DNA of 64,000 bases from Iris pallida (lineage: Eukaryota; Streptophyta; Magnoliopsida; Asparagales; Iridaceae): positions 24,821,861-24,885,860 of the forward strand of contig JANAVB010009598.1 in the NCBI GenBank assembly GCA_029216955.1, given 5' to 3'. The position numbers were made by a program, and so were the translations under genes. The number at the start of each line of letters is the position of its first letter. Position 1 is the first letter of the stretch. Positions 1-12,451 of this stretch are shown piece by piece. The notes beneath the pieces were generated by a model that worked only from the letters and a program-made list of their open reading frames with translations, ran no database searches and was not told the origin of the DNA.

Positions 1-746
1 ATATAGTTTGTATATATATGTGATATATTTTGATTTGGTATGTAGCCTGCACTCATTTGCAGTATACTGCCTATTGTATTCCTTGTACACCAGTTTGGTT
101 CACTTCTTTCAGACCACTGTCCTGCATGTAGTTAGTTCAGCCAGATAGAAAGGAGAGGCCAGGTTGATCTAGAGGCATGTTTCAGTCACCATGTAGGTTT
201 ACTTTCACTTTGACTTTACAAGTGGACCCAAATGTCCTGTCCTTTAGCTTATAATTTCAGTCTCCTTAGTACCATTCCTTTTTGCCTACACTGATGATTA
301 AGACCATTCATCCTTAGCCTAATTTCCAAGCATTTGTTCAGTCCCTTATAAGTTTAGTCTACTTTAACCCTTTGATGATCAGTTATATATATATATATAT
401 ATATATATATGATATACTTAGGGTATATGTAATGGGTTATTGTTCTTGAGCTTATGTATAGGTGGTATTGGGATTTGTGTGCTTAGATTATGGGTATTTA
501 GTTATGGGTGACTTGATAGGATTTGGGAAGTTAAGAGTTAGTCTATTATAGAGTTTCTCTGTTTGCTAAATTCTAGTAGCCAATACCTAGATAGCTAGCA
601 TAGGTAAAATCCTAAGAAATTGACTAGTTGTTGACCATTGTCTATGTTTGACTTAGTTGACTGGAGATAGGATTAGAAGCAGGTTGTTGTTGTATTTGTT
701 GATCATGTTTGATTATTTAGTAACTTGAGACCTTGCTTGTGTTTAG
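1..746 (+). other. Intron-like non-coding segment inside pol of element A
   Basis: No reading frame is conserved here. The segment ends in TTTAG just before the integrase tail resumes at 747. Its last 40 bases match the end of a 98-base intron at the same pol position in element B (42493-42590). Bases about 370-700 match, in reverse complement, the internal part of element G next to its 3' LTR (about 26380-26700), so this is a standing part of the family and not random flank. It contains a short (TA)n run near 384-411. I infer the 3' part of a long intron between the integrase core and its C-terminal domain; the 5' end lies before the window. Confidence 0.5.
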
Positions 747-1165
747 GTCGGAGACATGGTTTTCTGCGGATATCTCCGACTCGTGGTACTATACGTTTTG
801 GTGGTGGAAAGCTTAGCCCGCGCTTCATCGGACCTTTCGTGATCAGTAGGAGAGTCGGTGACGTGGCATACAGGCTAGACTTGCCACCTGTACTAGTGGG
901 TGTCCACAACTTATTCTACTTATCACAGTTGAGACGGTTCGTGGCTGACCCTAGCCATGTACTTGGTCATTCAAAGATTGAGGTAGGGCCTAATCTCAGT
1001 TATCCAGAGCAGCCAGTGGAGATTCTAGGTCGCCGAGAGAAGGTGCTAAGAAACCAGGTGATACCCTTGGTTAGCATCGCATGGAGGCATCATTCTCCAG
1101 GAGAGTCTACCTGGGAGCGGAAGGATGAGATGCGCGAGCGATACCCTTATCTTTTTGGACCTTGA
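747..1165 (+). pseudogene. Integrase C-terminal and chromodomain-like tail, Tekay-like Ty3/gypsy element A
   Basis: This is the last pol exon of a chromovirus. It shows a GPF-type integrase module (LSPRFIGPFVISRRVGDVAYRL), a 'HNLFYLSQLRR' stretch and a chromodomain-like tail (VIPLVSIAWRHHSPGESTWE ... ERYPYLFGP), with a stop at 1163. In the family this tail helps target integration to chromatin. The exon begins after a TTTAG acceptor. A one-base deletion near 763 puts 'VGDMVF' out of frame with the rest, so the copy is broken. The integrase core and reverse transcriptase lie before the window. The protein closely resembles the tail of element B at 42591-43013. Confidence 0.8.
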
Positions 1166-1230
1166 GGTATAATTATCTATCCTTCTCATCAGTTTAGTTT
1201 CGTCTTTTAATTTCGAGGACGAAATTCTTT

Positions 1231-1245
1231 TAAGGAGGGTAGATT
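1231..1245 (+). promoter_or_regulatory. Polypurine tract of element A
   Basis: The purine-rich TAAGGAGGGTAGATT run sits immediately before the LTR start TGTCGC. It would prime plus-strand DNA synthesis. Element B has the same tract at about 43077-43092. Confidence 0.7.
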
Positions 1246-4200
1246 TGTCGCTACCATATTTTAGATTGAGGGTATTTTGGTCATTTGTGATTTTTTTGAA
1301 ATTTAATTAATTTATTTAATTGGTGATTGTGATCTTGACTTTGACTAAGTTGAGACTTTGTAGACTAACTTAGGTTTTGACCCTAACCATGGTGACTAGG
1401 TTAGCATGGTGAGACCCTAGTCTAAGTTAAGTCAATCTAGGTTAGTCATTTAGAAATCATGGTTTGAATAGGAAGACTAGGGATTTGGTGCATGACCTAT
1501 GACTTAGAATTAATTTCATGACTTGTTATTAAGCCATAAGCCCATGACTTAAGCCCAAATCCGAACCAACCGACCCATGACCAGCCATACTTGGGGTTTT
1601 CCTTTGCCTATAAGTATTCTCTTAAGTTGTTCTTGCCTCTTTTGTGCTTGACCTCGATTTTTGAAGGAAAGGTAAATCCCCATTTCCTAAAATCCTAATA
1701 AATTCATTTCAAATCCTCTCTGACTCTAGTCTTTTGCATTAGGTTCTAATTACTGTTTATTTATTGTTTTTGGAGATCCATCTCAGTTTTTGTGCCATTT
1801 GGAGCTTGGGAGTTGCTATTTGGAATCCTTCCATTTGGGGCTTTCTTTGAGTTTGACACTCAATAGGTAAACCACTCAAACCCATTATTTTTCCTGATTT
1901 CTTTGCATTTAGGGGTAGATCTAGGAGTCCCCTAGTTGTCCCTAAAATTTAGGCACAATTCGTGTCCATTTGGTGTCCGTATCGAACACGTATCATAATG
2001 GATAGGTAGGTGTTTGTTAAAATGCTTCTTAGGAATTTATTTTCGTATTTTGAAAAACTAATTTCATAGATCTCTAGATCTAGGTGTATGTAATAATTTT
2101 TGTGAAGACTGAAATTGATTTCGTGTCGATTTGTGTCGGATTTTGTGCTTGGACATGCAGCACGAGGATCGTTTGGGTGCCCTGCTGCTCGTGTCCTAGT
2201 TCTCACTGGACACACCACTTCGTGACACAAAATTTGTCATGGACACTCCTTGGATGACTGACACGAGGCCTACAAAATTTCATAGGATCTTATTGACTAG
2301 TTAGGGAGCAATTCGACCCACACGTAATTTGCACTGTCGTGCACTGACAGCTGAGACACGCACAGACACGCACTCGTGTCCACGGTGGACACGTCGTGGA
2401 CACGTGTCAGGCTTCCCAACGTGTAGACCTATCCTAGGCGAACACGTGGGTGTGTGCACGTGACATGAAGTGTCATGTGTCGTATCCTACACGCGTGTGC
2501 ACTCGTGCACGATGCTATGATACACTGGGTGCACTCTATGTGTTTGAATTATTGTGAACTGGACACAAAATGACTCAAAGGACACGTGCACATGTGTATC
2601 TAGGTTTACCAACCCATTGATTGTAATTTTACTATTTTATTTGAATTCGGATCATTGAAATCCCCCAAATTCTGATACCTCACTGATTCACTGAACTGAA
2701 ATGATTTTTGGGTTTTTAAATTGTATTTTAACTAATTTAATGATGCTGAATGATTAATGTAGGTTCACCTAAATGCATCTGGGATTAGCTAATATGTTGG
2801 CTGGCATGGGGATTTAGTTTGAATTGCTTTCGGGTTGGGGTTCTTTACTGATACACTGTTAGTTGTCGATTTTCCTCATACACAAATTCTGAACCTGAGA
2901 ACTGAGCTATATGACCCACTGTTTTCTCCTCTATGTTACACGCACATTACTTGATATTTGTTGTCAGTTTATACATTGTATAATCCTAAAACCTGAGAAC
3001 AGTAGATGCCACCTTGCATTGTATTATTCCTGAGATCAATTACATACTCCCTAAACTAAATACTGTAACCTATCCTTACTTCACCCTCACACAAACACAC
3101 ACATCTACACTGTCACTTTGAACACCTTGTATTACACTGGTTTGACACACTACTCTAAATCTGAGCACTTTTATCACATATACACACACACACTGTTATT
3201 TATTCACAGTTTTCTCTATGACACTACAATACCCTATAGCCCTATCATATTTCACTCACCTACCTAAACACACATTGCACTGAACCCCCCTAACTTGATG
3301 TTAGTGTAAACCTAAGAATTATACATGTATTGATGTAACTGAATTGATTTCCCTTCCTTTTTGTAACTGATTTCCTTTCCTTTTGTGAACTGAATAATGC
3401 AACCTGAGATTGCTCCCTTGACACTCACTTGACACATCACTAGTTCACTCACAGTTAACACACACTCACAATTTTCCCCTCTCTACACATGTTCACACAA
3501 TACTTCACCCCCTTGTTTTTCCTCTTTCATACCCTTTATATATATGTAGTACATGTGTTGGTATTCACTCATTTTTCCCTTTTCATATATGTATGCCACA
3601 CACATTGACACTCTTACACCCTCTCTTATCTCTCTATCTCCCTATATGTAATATATACATTAATGACCTATATGTAAAAATATATATATATATATATATT
3701 ATCTATATGCTTGATAATTAGTAATGTGGTATATATATGTGTATGATATTTATATTAAATTAGTGTATATATAATGTGTGGAAATGTGTGATATAGACTA
3801 TATATATGGCACCTAGCCTATGTGTATGGCATGAATGCACATGTGGATTGGTGTAGATAGTCTGGTATGAATTTGTGATGTTGTGTGTTTGCTAGAATAG
3901 GCTGGTTAGGCTTAGTGAGACTTGTTTGGATTAGACTTGACCTAGTTTGACTAGAATAAGTTGACTAGAGTTGACCAAGGGTTGACTTTAGCCTAGATTG
4001 ACCCCAAACATCATGTAGATGCATTGTAGCAGTCTGTTATATTATTTTAGACTTGTAGTGACTTGTACTGTTCTATAGGAGACAGACACCACTCCTCGGA
4101 CAGTAGATTTTTTTTTCAGATATTCAGGTTACCAGGCGAGTTCATTCTCTGATCATTTCATATCTTGTTTAGGATTATATTTCCTACTTTAGATTATTTT

Positions 4201-5257
4201 ACTTGATGCTGACACGTTGGTAACATGGATTAGTACTATACGGATCCCTTCATGAGATGTTATTCTCCTCGGGAGCATCAGATACTCTTGTCTTGTGTGT
4301 TTCACTTACATCATGTATCTCATGCTTCTATTATCATGAATCTTCATGTATCAGCTTGTGATTCCTGTACTCTCATGAATCACAGAGCCTTCACGAATCT
4401 TCACGAATCACTCTTGAATCACCCTTTATGGGCAAAGTAGTATAGTCATGAATCTTAACGTAACTTGACTGGATCATTGTGTATTGATTGGGGATGGGGG
4501 AGTATAAATGAACATGTGAATAATTCTAAAGTAGTATAGTCATGAATCACCTTTTTAGTATAGTCATGAATCACCCTCCAGCTATTCACATGTTTATTTT
4601 GTATTCTGAATCACTAGTCACTGATTAGTTCTCTATTATATTGTAGATATTTACTTACAGTCTCTCTCTCTTTTATATCATGTTATTCTTTCAGTTTCAT
4701 GTATCTTACTCTCTAGCATGATTATATTTCCTATCCTGTTATGATTTATTGAGATGTATTGTGCTCGCTCCTGTCCTGACTAGACCTGTTGAAAATTTTA
4801 CAGAGAATGATGAGGCTCTGGTGTCTACCCATTATGGTACAGCTTTAGATAACACTTGTGACTTGGATCCACTTGCAGTAGAGGATCTACCACCAGTAGT
4901 TTAGACTGCTAGCTTAGACTCTTACCTTGTCGTTCTCATTGATACATTATTGTATATATTGGGAGTTGTTTTATCTGGATGTTTGTCGAGACGTTATTAT
5001 AGACACTTAGACTACTATATGATTGTATCTCTGTGGATTCATTTCGTTCCATATCTGTCTATCTTTTATCGTATTCTACCTTAGATGTGATTGAGACTGT
5101 ATTTGCCATGTCACCTCCATTCGGAGTGTATACACTGTACATGTACCTTATGTATTGTTAGATGATTGACATTGGACAGCGTTCTACCGCCGACACTACG
5201 GCATAGGCTGGGCGTTGTTACGTACTCGTACCCTCACAGTAGGTGCGGATCGTGACA
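1246..5257 (+). mobile_element. 3' LTR of Tekay-like element A, about 4.0 kb
   Basis: The LTR starts TGTCGC after the polypurine tract and ends GTGACA, the usual TG...CA termini. Its 3' end (CAGCGTTCTACCGCCGACAC ... GTGCGGATCGTGACA) matches the LTR ends of elements B and G. Inside are an ACGTG-rich zone (about 2330-2600), a cluster of TTGAC motifs (about 3935-4005) and a short minisatellite with the unit TAGTATAGTCATGAATCACC (about 4380-4580). It contains no coding sequence. A duplication on the right cannot be checked because the left LTR is off-window. Confidence 0.8.
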
Positions 5258-6025
5258 CATATTTGTACTTTCATGTTTTTATATCATTTAAGTAAAAATT
5301 CTTCAACCTCAATGCATCCATAAAAGTTCTATAAGGAATTATATCTATCTAGGGTACAGTGCTTATTGAATCCTCTTATTCATAACAAGGCGCACGAGTT
5401 CTTCTAACTATATTCTTTCATATAGATGTTCACATTCTAATTAGGGAACCATAACTAGCTCTGGAATTCTATTATATGTTCTCTCAATTCACTTCAATCA
5501 CTATGATTGAGAAGCACATCATATCCTCCTTACTAAACCAATTTAAACTTGTTATTCCTCTAACTCATCTCTAACATAGGTAATAGTGGAAGGGTTTAAC
5601 CTAATGATTCCTAGGACCTTCCTTTTGTTAGGGTTAAGTCGCCTATATGTATTCCATGTTGCCACTGCGATCTAATCGGTCTATCTAGTAGAGGCGTCTA
5701 TTCAGCACTACTTACCCTAAATAACTAATCCCTTTTAGAATACTTCATCACTACCTTCTATAATACAATTGAATATAACCCAATGGTTCATCAAGCACGA
5801 GTATTCGTCTTTCCGAAATAGAAAAAGGCGAGAATCTATGGTATGGAGTTCAAGAAAGATGATCGACTTCAATTTTTGAGTTCCAAGGACGATAAATGAA
5901 TTCAAAAGAATTTTTAAGGCAATTGAGGATTGTGATCCTAATACTATATCCTATTGCAGGCTCGTTCGACACAATAACGTAACTGAGACGATATGTTCTG
6001 ACTTGCATAGGCCACCACAAAAATA
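5258..6025 (-). mobile_element. Leader remnant of minus-strand element C
   Basis: Read on the minus strand, the bases after the LTR end at 6026 are TATTTTTGTGGTGGCCTATG, then AAGTC. This leader motif also follows the 5' LTRs of B (38060) and G (28003). The rest, to 5258, is AT-rich with no recognisable gag. Element A probably inserted here and separated the leader from its coding part. No gene is seen in this stretch. Confidence 0.45.
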
Positions 6026-8180
6026 TGTAATCTCCAATCCTAAAGTACGTAAGATTAGGAGTACGTAACATGCCAGCTACGTATTCAAGTGGACTCCAGT
6101 CTAGCTCGAATAAGTATAAGCTATTATGGTTTCTAAATCTATCTGTCATATCAACTAACATATATCTCAATTCATATGATAAATAAAAAATCAAAAATAA
6201 AAAATAAAAAAATATGTGTCTTAGTCTGCATCCGAGTAACATATATATCTGAATAGACCTTTAGAATAATATATGTCTATAAAACTAAGCTTAAGAGCAG
6301 AATGCAAATAATGGATAAATTATGAAATCACAATAAATAGCTGAATCAGAAATAATAATACCACCATGATCAGCGGACTAAACCTGCAAAACCAACTACC
6401 TGAAGAGATCACCATGTCCTCATAGGACATAATAAAATACATACAACATGCCAAAGTAATAGTAAAAATAAAATAAAATACCACTATTAAAGGGTAACTA
6501 CTATAACCAACTAAGTGAAATACACGTGAGAACACTTTTTAGATATCTCAGGCTTCAGCCACTGAGGCTCACAAGCTCCTCAGCAGGCTATATCCTCCAA
6601 GGCATTGTGTCATGGTACCAAGGGCATACGAGTAAGTAACCCAAAAGCTCTGCTACAAAGACGACGATATATGAGTAAATTACCACCAAGTCCCAAATAT
6701 GGAAACAAGGTCATACGAGTAAATATAGCCTGATATAGCGGTAATATTCTCACCACCCCATAGTCTAGAACTATCGAGTCGAGTAAATATCAAGTACAGT
6801 AATAAATCTAGTATCCTATCACGAAATCTGTAACCATGAATAACTCATGTAGACTTCGTATCATGATCGTTTAAATGTAATGTGGTCTATCGTGTCAATG
6901 AAACACGAAAAAAATACATTGCTATGCTTAGTGTCTATACCCGGTATCTACATGATGACATCGACATCCGAATCCACTTCGGACATTAAGTATCAACTAA
7001 TCCTACATCTACAATATTTAGAACAATAAAATAAATGAACAAAAAAAATGTAAACATGTACTAAAACTTTTGCAAGCAACACTTGCCTGGAGGTTGCATG
7101 GTGATTAGACGATGCTCCGTAAGCGAACTCATCAACCCAACAGAAGCAACAAAAGTGAATCTTCTGCAAACATCTTCGGATAATGAAATGGACATCTCCA
7201 TCAGCCTGGAATAAAAGAAATAACTAGGATAGGTTACCCATAAGTCCAATTCTAGATAGAAGGGCAAAACGATAATTTTGGGTCAAAATGGTGTCCGATG
7301 TTGGCCCCAAGTTGCACCAAAAATGTGCCAGGGCAAAGGTTGTCCAAATTCGACAAATAATATGCCAATTTTTGCCAGAATGATGTCACGAGTCCACTGG
7401 TGGTGTCAAATTTGGAATCCGATGTCCCGAGTCCAAAATTGGGATTTTACATGTTAAAAATTATGAATTTGAACGACCAACTTTGACATCGAATTCAACC
7501 AACCAAACGACACAATAATGAAATAAAATTTCTATCTCATGAAGGTGGCTATACCTGCTATGCAGCGGAGTTGGTGGCTCGCCAAACAAAGCTTCGACGA
7601 GGAAGAAACAAATCTACAAAATTGGCTCCACAAAACTGTTAAAATTAAACGTGATTTAAACACACAACTTAGTGGCCGATTTTGATCTATCAAACGATCG
7701 AACTAATGGTTGAAACTTGAGGAGAGTGAAGAGATATATATAGAGGTTGAGATGGAATAAATGGTCCGAAGATAATGGTTGGATCACCAAGAAAATATGT
7801 CCAAAGTTGCAGCGACGAACGACTTGCTGACTTCGAATTCTTGTGCATCACATCGGGGTTTGGTTCCAAATGCTGAAATTGACCATTATACAAATCATGG
7901 AGGGCGATGGTAAGTCGGATGGTATTGGGCTGGTGCTAGGGTGGTCGAGGCACGCGCATCGTTTGGTGGTTGCTGGCCGCTGCCGCTGCTGTAAATGTCG
8001 TACGGTTGTGTGCCGTTGAAGCTCTGATGCATGCGCGCTGGCCGGTACTGGCCTGTGGAGGCACTGGCTGCACGCACATGCTGGCTAAGGTTGGTGGCAG
8101 TCGACGCTCAGGGGTGCAGTAGTGCTGCCACCGCTGCGGCTAGCACTCGTAGGAGAGAGCAAGATTTACTAGGGTTTCTA
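6026..8180 (-). mobile_element. 5' LTR of element C, about 2.15 kb
   Basis: The left edge TGTAATCTCC is the counterpart of TATAACGCTCC at 9471 (D) and TGTAACGCTCC at 63503 (K). A shared block near 6555-6660 (CCACTGAGGCTCACAAGCTC) also occurs at about 10096. The right edge GGGTTTCTA resembles the right edge of D (GGGCTTCTA, 48086). It contains no convincing gene; a GC-rich patch at 7900-8160 has only non-conserved short frames. The right boundary is inferred by comparison with D. Confidence 0.55.

Positions 8181-8255
<75 letters not shown>
8181..8255. repeat. Palindromic microsatellite (AT)n(GT)n(AC)n(AT)n
   Basis: Alternating AT, then GT, turns at the centre (GTGTACAC, about 8221) into AC, then AT. 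The whole block is nearly self-complementary with arms of about 37 bases, so it could extrude as a cruciform or fold as a hairpin. It lies directly beside the 3' LTR of element E. The (AT)n tract resumes beyond the other LTR at 53484, which suggests E inserted into it. Confidence 0.9.
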
Positions 8256-8256
<1 letters not shown>

Positions 8257-8766
8257 GACACAACATGATAATAGAACGGGCTTATCTTTGTGCTTGGCAA
8301 TGGCCAAGTCGATCGGTGATGATTATACTGGACCACCGTTGCCTGGTGAGAGCGAAGCAGTGCTGTAAAAACTCCGACGGATCCCCTTATGAGGAGTTCA
8401 CACGAAGGTTGCTTGAAAACCTCAAGCGAGGGGCTTCCGAATCTACGGAACAATCGAGTCCATGACAAAAAAAAAAGAGAACAAATCTCAGAACTTAAAG
8501 AAGAATTTTATTGATTAAAAATTATTCTCCAATTGCATATAGAAGGTGCCTATTTATAGGACTTCTATGATAACCTAATCTTGATAAAAAAAATTCTTAT
8601 CATAATCAAATAAAGATAAAACTTATATTAATAAAAGATAGAGTCAAAATATGAATCCCAAAAGAAATATGGTTCTTAACAACTCTATAAAATGGATAAA
8701 GCAAAAAAATAAAAGAAAAAAATAAAGAAAAAAATCCTAGAAGGATTTGGAATCCACACTACATCA
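8256..8766 (-). mobile_element. 3' LTR of element E
   Basis: On the minus strand it runs from TGATGTAGTGTGG to CATGTTGTGTCA. It is alignable with 53099-53483 over most of its length, including GCCTATTTATAGGACTT, which gives a minus-strand TATA-like CCTATAAATAGG. It is longer than the 5' copy (511 against 385 bases) because of an A-rich insert near 8670-8745 and extra sequence near 8375-8440. A purine-rich GAAGCAGGGGATA on the minus strand just inside it (about 8768-8780) is the polypurine tract. Confidence 0.8.
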
Positions 8767-8789
8767 GTATCCCCTGCTTCAAGAGAACT

Positions 8790-9470
8790 TGTCCCTGAGT
8801 TCTTCTTATTTCTCAAGGCCATTTTGACGTTGTCGACTGTCAACAATCATAACAGGCTTTCTTGTTGTGAAATAGTATTAGGAATATCGTTCAGTGCTAA
8901 TAGATAGAGAGTGAGGCATCGGCCATCTTAAAGGAAGAAATATGTGTGCTCTTCCCCGATACACGACATTTTTGTCAAATTGCCAAGATCGACCGAGGAT
9001 GATGTAGCAAGAGTCCATGTCGACAATATCGAATATGACTTCATCTTTATAGGACTTTTGATTGAAAAAAGTATGCGACAAACTTCAGAGATGACTATGG
9101 TGTACCCCTATTGAATCGAGCCAATCTTGTAAGGAGTCGGGTGTGCTTCTTGGCTAGTCTCATCTTCTCTACCATTGTTGTTGAAACAATATTCTTTGTA
9201 CACCCGTTGTCAATGATGATGTCACATAACTTGTCCTTGACCTTGCCTCAGGTTCGGAAGACATTGTAGCGCTAGGGTGGTTCTTCAATCTTTGGGGCTA
9301 GTAGTAACCACCTAACGAAGCACACTACATGTTCGTTGTCATCTTCGGAAAGGACCTCTTCTTCTCTTGGATGTTCTTATTTCCTCTCCTTGTCTTTATA
9401 GTCAATAAAGACAACTTGTGCTCTGAGGGGGCAGTTATTGGACAGATGTCCAATTTTATTGCAATGGTAG
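8790..9470 (-). pseudogene. Gag zinc knuckle and protease fragment of element E
   Basis: On the minus strand from 9470: most of a CCHC knuckle (HCNKIGHLSNNC), an acidic linker, a protease-like 'IIIDNGCTKNIVS' and a later 'VDMDSCYIILGRSWQFDKN' block, the conserved ILG-RPW region of plant gypsy proteases. Several stops and frameshifts interrupt it. The frame runs directly into the polypurine tract and 3' LTR, so reverse transcriptase, RNase H and integrase are missing. The first cysteine of the knuckle is not here. It lies on the other side of insertion D at about 48092-48100, which proves that the two parts belong to one gag. Confidence 0.75.
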
Positions 9471-10701
9471 TATAACGCTCCAGTTCCAAAATACGTAGGA
9501 CCAGGTATATGAATACATGGCAGCAGTATGTCACTAATAGGCCACACTACCTACCAAGCCCATTAGCTAATGTTTAAGTTGTAAATCATGATAACAACCC
9601 AAAAATACAACACAGTACGCAGGTATATAACTAATCACATCCACACAGAATATATAACTGTCCACGAAGTAATCAAGTCCAATAAGATAAAAATACCAAA
9701 TGTCCAGCAGTAAATGAGATAATAAATGTGCGGGGAAAAAGAACATTCTGAAATCACAGAAAAGAGAAATAAAGTAATAGTCAACCACAAGTCTGCTGAA
9801 CTGAAAGGAAATAAAGTAGCAAGTCTAAACAAAATAATGACATGATCACGAAAAATCTTCTGCCACCATCTTGTCCTCCTGGACCAGTACGTCTCCGGTC
9901 TCATATCCCGAACCATAAATCTCAGGGTAGTCTTCAGCTCGTTTAAGCCTAGAGAGATCACCAGGTCCTCAGGAGACTACCAAGGTACATAAAATACATG
10001 GCAAGGTACAGATATATAAAATATGATCTGTGGTAAACTAATATATCCAGTATACGTACTTTGCAAGTGAGAACATGTACTGAAATATCATAGACCACTG
10101 AGGCTCACAAGCTCCCCAGCAGTCTATTGCCCCAAGCACCGTATCATGGAACCAAGATCAAACTAGAAACAAATGTCAAAGCTCTGCTATAGAGACAAAG
10201 ACACACTAGAAAAAATAGGCCAACTAGTAAATAGTCTGATACTGCAGTCACATTCTTCCATCCCATGTCTAGAATCTAGCAAGTCAAGTCAATTATACTC
10301 TATCAAGAAATAAAAACAATAATAACTCTATCAATCTAATGCAAAGTTATCACCATGAATAATCATATAATCTCGCAACATGAACGTGTCAGTGTCCTAT
10401 GGTCATTCATGTCATTGGACACGACATGAAGCACGTACTGCCTATGTCAATACTTGGTGTCAATAATATGACATCGGCACCCGTCTTCGAAACGGACACT
10501 AAGTATCAACGATCCTACGTCATGCTATTGCTAACACTATAAACAATAAGAAAATAAAAAAAAACAATTCGTAACCAAAGCAAGGTACACTTGCCTGCAA
10601 CCTCTGTCTGGGTGTACGTTTGATCAACTCCAATGCCTCCGTTACTCCTGCCAAGTTCATCTATAATAATATACTATTATTAATACTTTCTAACTACTTA
10701 C
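9471..10701 (-). mobile_element. Left part of LTR D
   Basis: This part starts with the TATAACGCTCCAG terminus shared with K (63503). It carries the block CCACTGAGGCTCACAAGCTC (about 10096), also found in C. No gene is present. It is cut at 10701 by the Tat element, which begins TGTAGAAGC. Confidence 0.7.
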
Positions 10702-11405
10702 TGTAGAAGCATGGAGTTTCAGGCGCATCTAAGGCCGAAACTCCTATGCGCACTAAATCTCATGTGCCAGAAATCAACAAGCGCCAGGAACAGAATACTT
10801 GGCGCAGCAGAAAACAAAAAGGAAGTAGCGACATATAAATGGGACTTTTATTTCATATGAAAGTCTATTACATGTCTTTTACAAAGAAGAATTCTTTTAC
10901 AAAAGAGAAAGAAAATCCTAAAAGCTACAGTCAAACGCAGAGCTATAGCCAGGCGCATCACTTCAACGTACAACCAGGCACATCACTCAAGTGCTACAGC
11001 CAGGCACATCATTCCAGCATCTCAGCGTATGTGCATCCCCGTGTATAGTCAGAGCGAATCACTCATTCGTCAGCATACGGGCATTCTAGCAGGAGGAGTG
11101 GCTCTTCTAGCCTAACAAAATTGGGGAACGATAGCCCCGACCAGCAGCTTTTCCAGCATAACAAAAATTGGGGAACGATCATCCGGATCTTCGGATGCAA
11201 CAAGCACCTTCAGCCTGTGTCGGGACATGACAATCCCGATATTTGGATGCAACAGGCACTTTCACAGGGTCGATGGTGAAAAAACAATTCGGCATATCTT
11301 CGTCTTCGGAAGGAGTTCATCGTCAACTCGCCAAGGCAAGGGACCGATCGAGTTCGTCACCATGAAGGAAAGCTAAGTGAAATAAGAAACAAAACTCTTC
11401 ACAAA

Positions 11406-11417
11406 GCTATTTATAGG
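11406..11417 (-). promoter_or_regulatory. Antisense TATA box in the Tat LTR
   Basis: On the minus strand CCTATAAATAGC lies about 50 bases upstream of an ATG that opens a short frame beginning TNSIGPLPWRVDDELLPKTK after one variable residue. The same box and frame recur in the other LTR (about 20873-20884 and 20824 downward). The frame ends early here but runs 85 codons in the second copy. An antisense transcription unit is inferred. Confidence 0.45.
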
Positions 11418-12441
11418 CCGGGGCAACCCTCGCCCATGCGCCAAGTGGCAGTCTCCTCATATTCTGTATAATAAATTTGTATTTATGACGATGAATCTGC
11501 CTCTTCGTATTCAACCAAGTCAAAACAGTCATTAACGCCTCGAATAACTCAACAGACGGGCCAATATGGATGCACCATGCGGTAGATGCGCCGTCAGCAC
11601 CATACGCTCCATACTGATGCACCCAATGGGACACAAACTGATGCGCCCACTTTAACTTATCACCCATCAAGCATTTAATGCTATATGACAGAGTCGGTAG
11701 CACGCTTCCCGAAGACTGAACAGTTGATAGCTTTTTACAGAAAACGAAGAGCCGCCAATGTCATCTTCATCATTACATTTTATCGGCTACAGTTATCCTT
11801 GCCACGTGGCCGACCGATCACCTATATGTGCCTCTACAGCCATGCGTCTAGCAATTTGCATGCGTCTCAAAAGCTATGCGCTCCCGACTTACTCCTGATC
11901 CCGAAAGATAGAAGTTAAGTCCCTGCATGCGCCTCCACATCCATGTGCCCAAAAATTTGCATACGCCTCAAAAGCCATGCGCCCCCAACTTACTCTTGAT
12001 CCCAAAAGACAGAAACCAAGTCTCTGTATCCACTTCCACAGCCATGCGCCCAAAAGCCCTGCATGCATCTCAGAAGCCATGCGCCAAGACTTGTCTGTGA
12101 CCTCTGAAAGTTATAGACTAAGTCGCCCCTTGTACCAGATCCTAGGCACATCCTGACAGATCACCCTCCACCAAATTCGAGATCTTTGAGGCATGAACAC
12201 GCGCCACATGTTATTTGACTCAGTTCTGCCCAAGAATGGGCGTTAACCACCCAAGATCTCAGCAACAGACGAATCTTCGTGACTGCCATGTGTCAGCTCC
12301 ACCGCAGCCCAACAGAGCAGTTCAGCAGATTCAGCTCCGACTCAGGGCACATCGTTCATGCGCCCCACAGCATCAGCCACGTGGCATTTTTACGTACAGG
12401 CGCATCCTATATATATGCACATGAGCAGACCAGTCTGCTGC

Positions 12442-12451
12442 CTATAAATAG
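12442..12451 (+). promoter_or_regulatory. Sense TATA box of the Tat 5' LTR
   Basis: CTATAAATAG followed by a pyrimidine-rich, CA-containing stretch (CATTCCTTCATCCACAGAC) looks like a plant core promoter. The same block is at 33107 in the 3' LTR. It would drive the genomic transcript of the element, starting near 12475. Confidence 0.6.

Noticed and set aside
5850..6242. 130-codon minus-strand frame
   Set aside because: It crosses the LTR C edge, has no recognisable domain and is hydrophobic low-complexity sequence.
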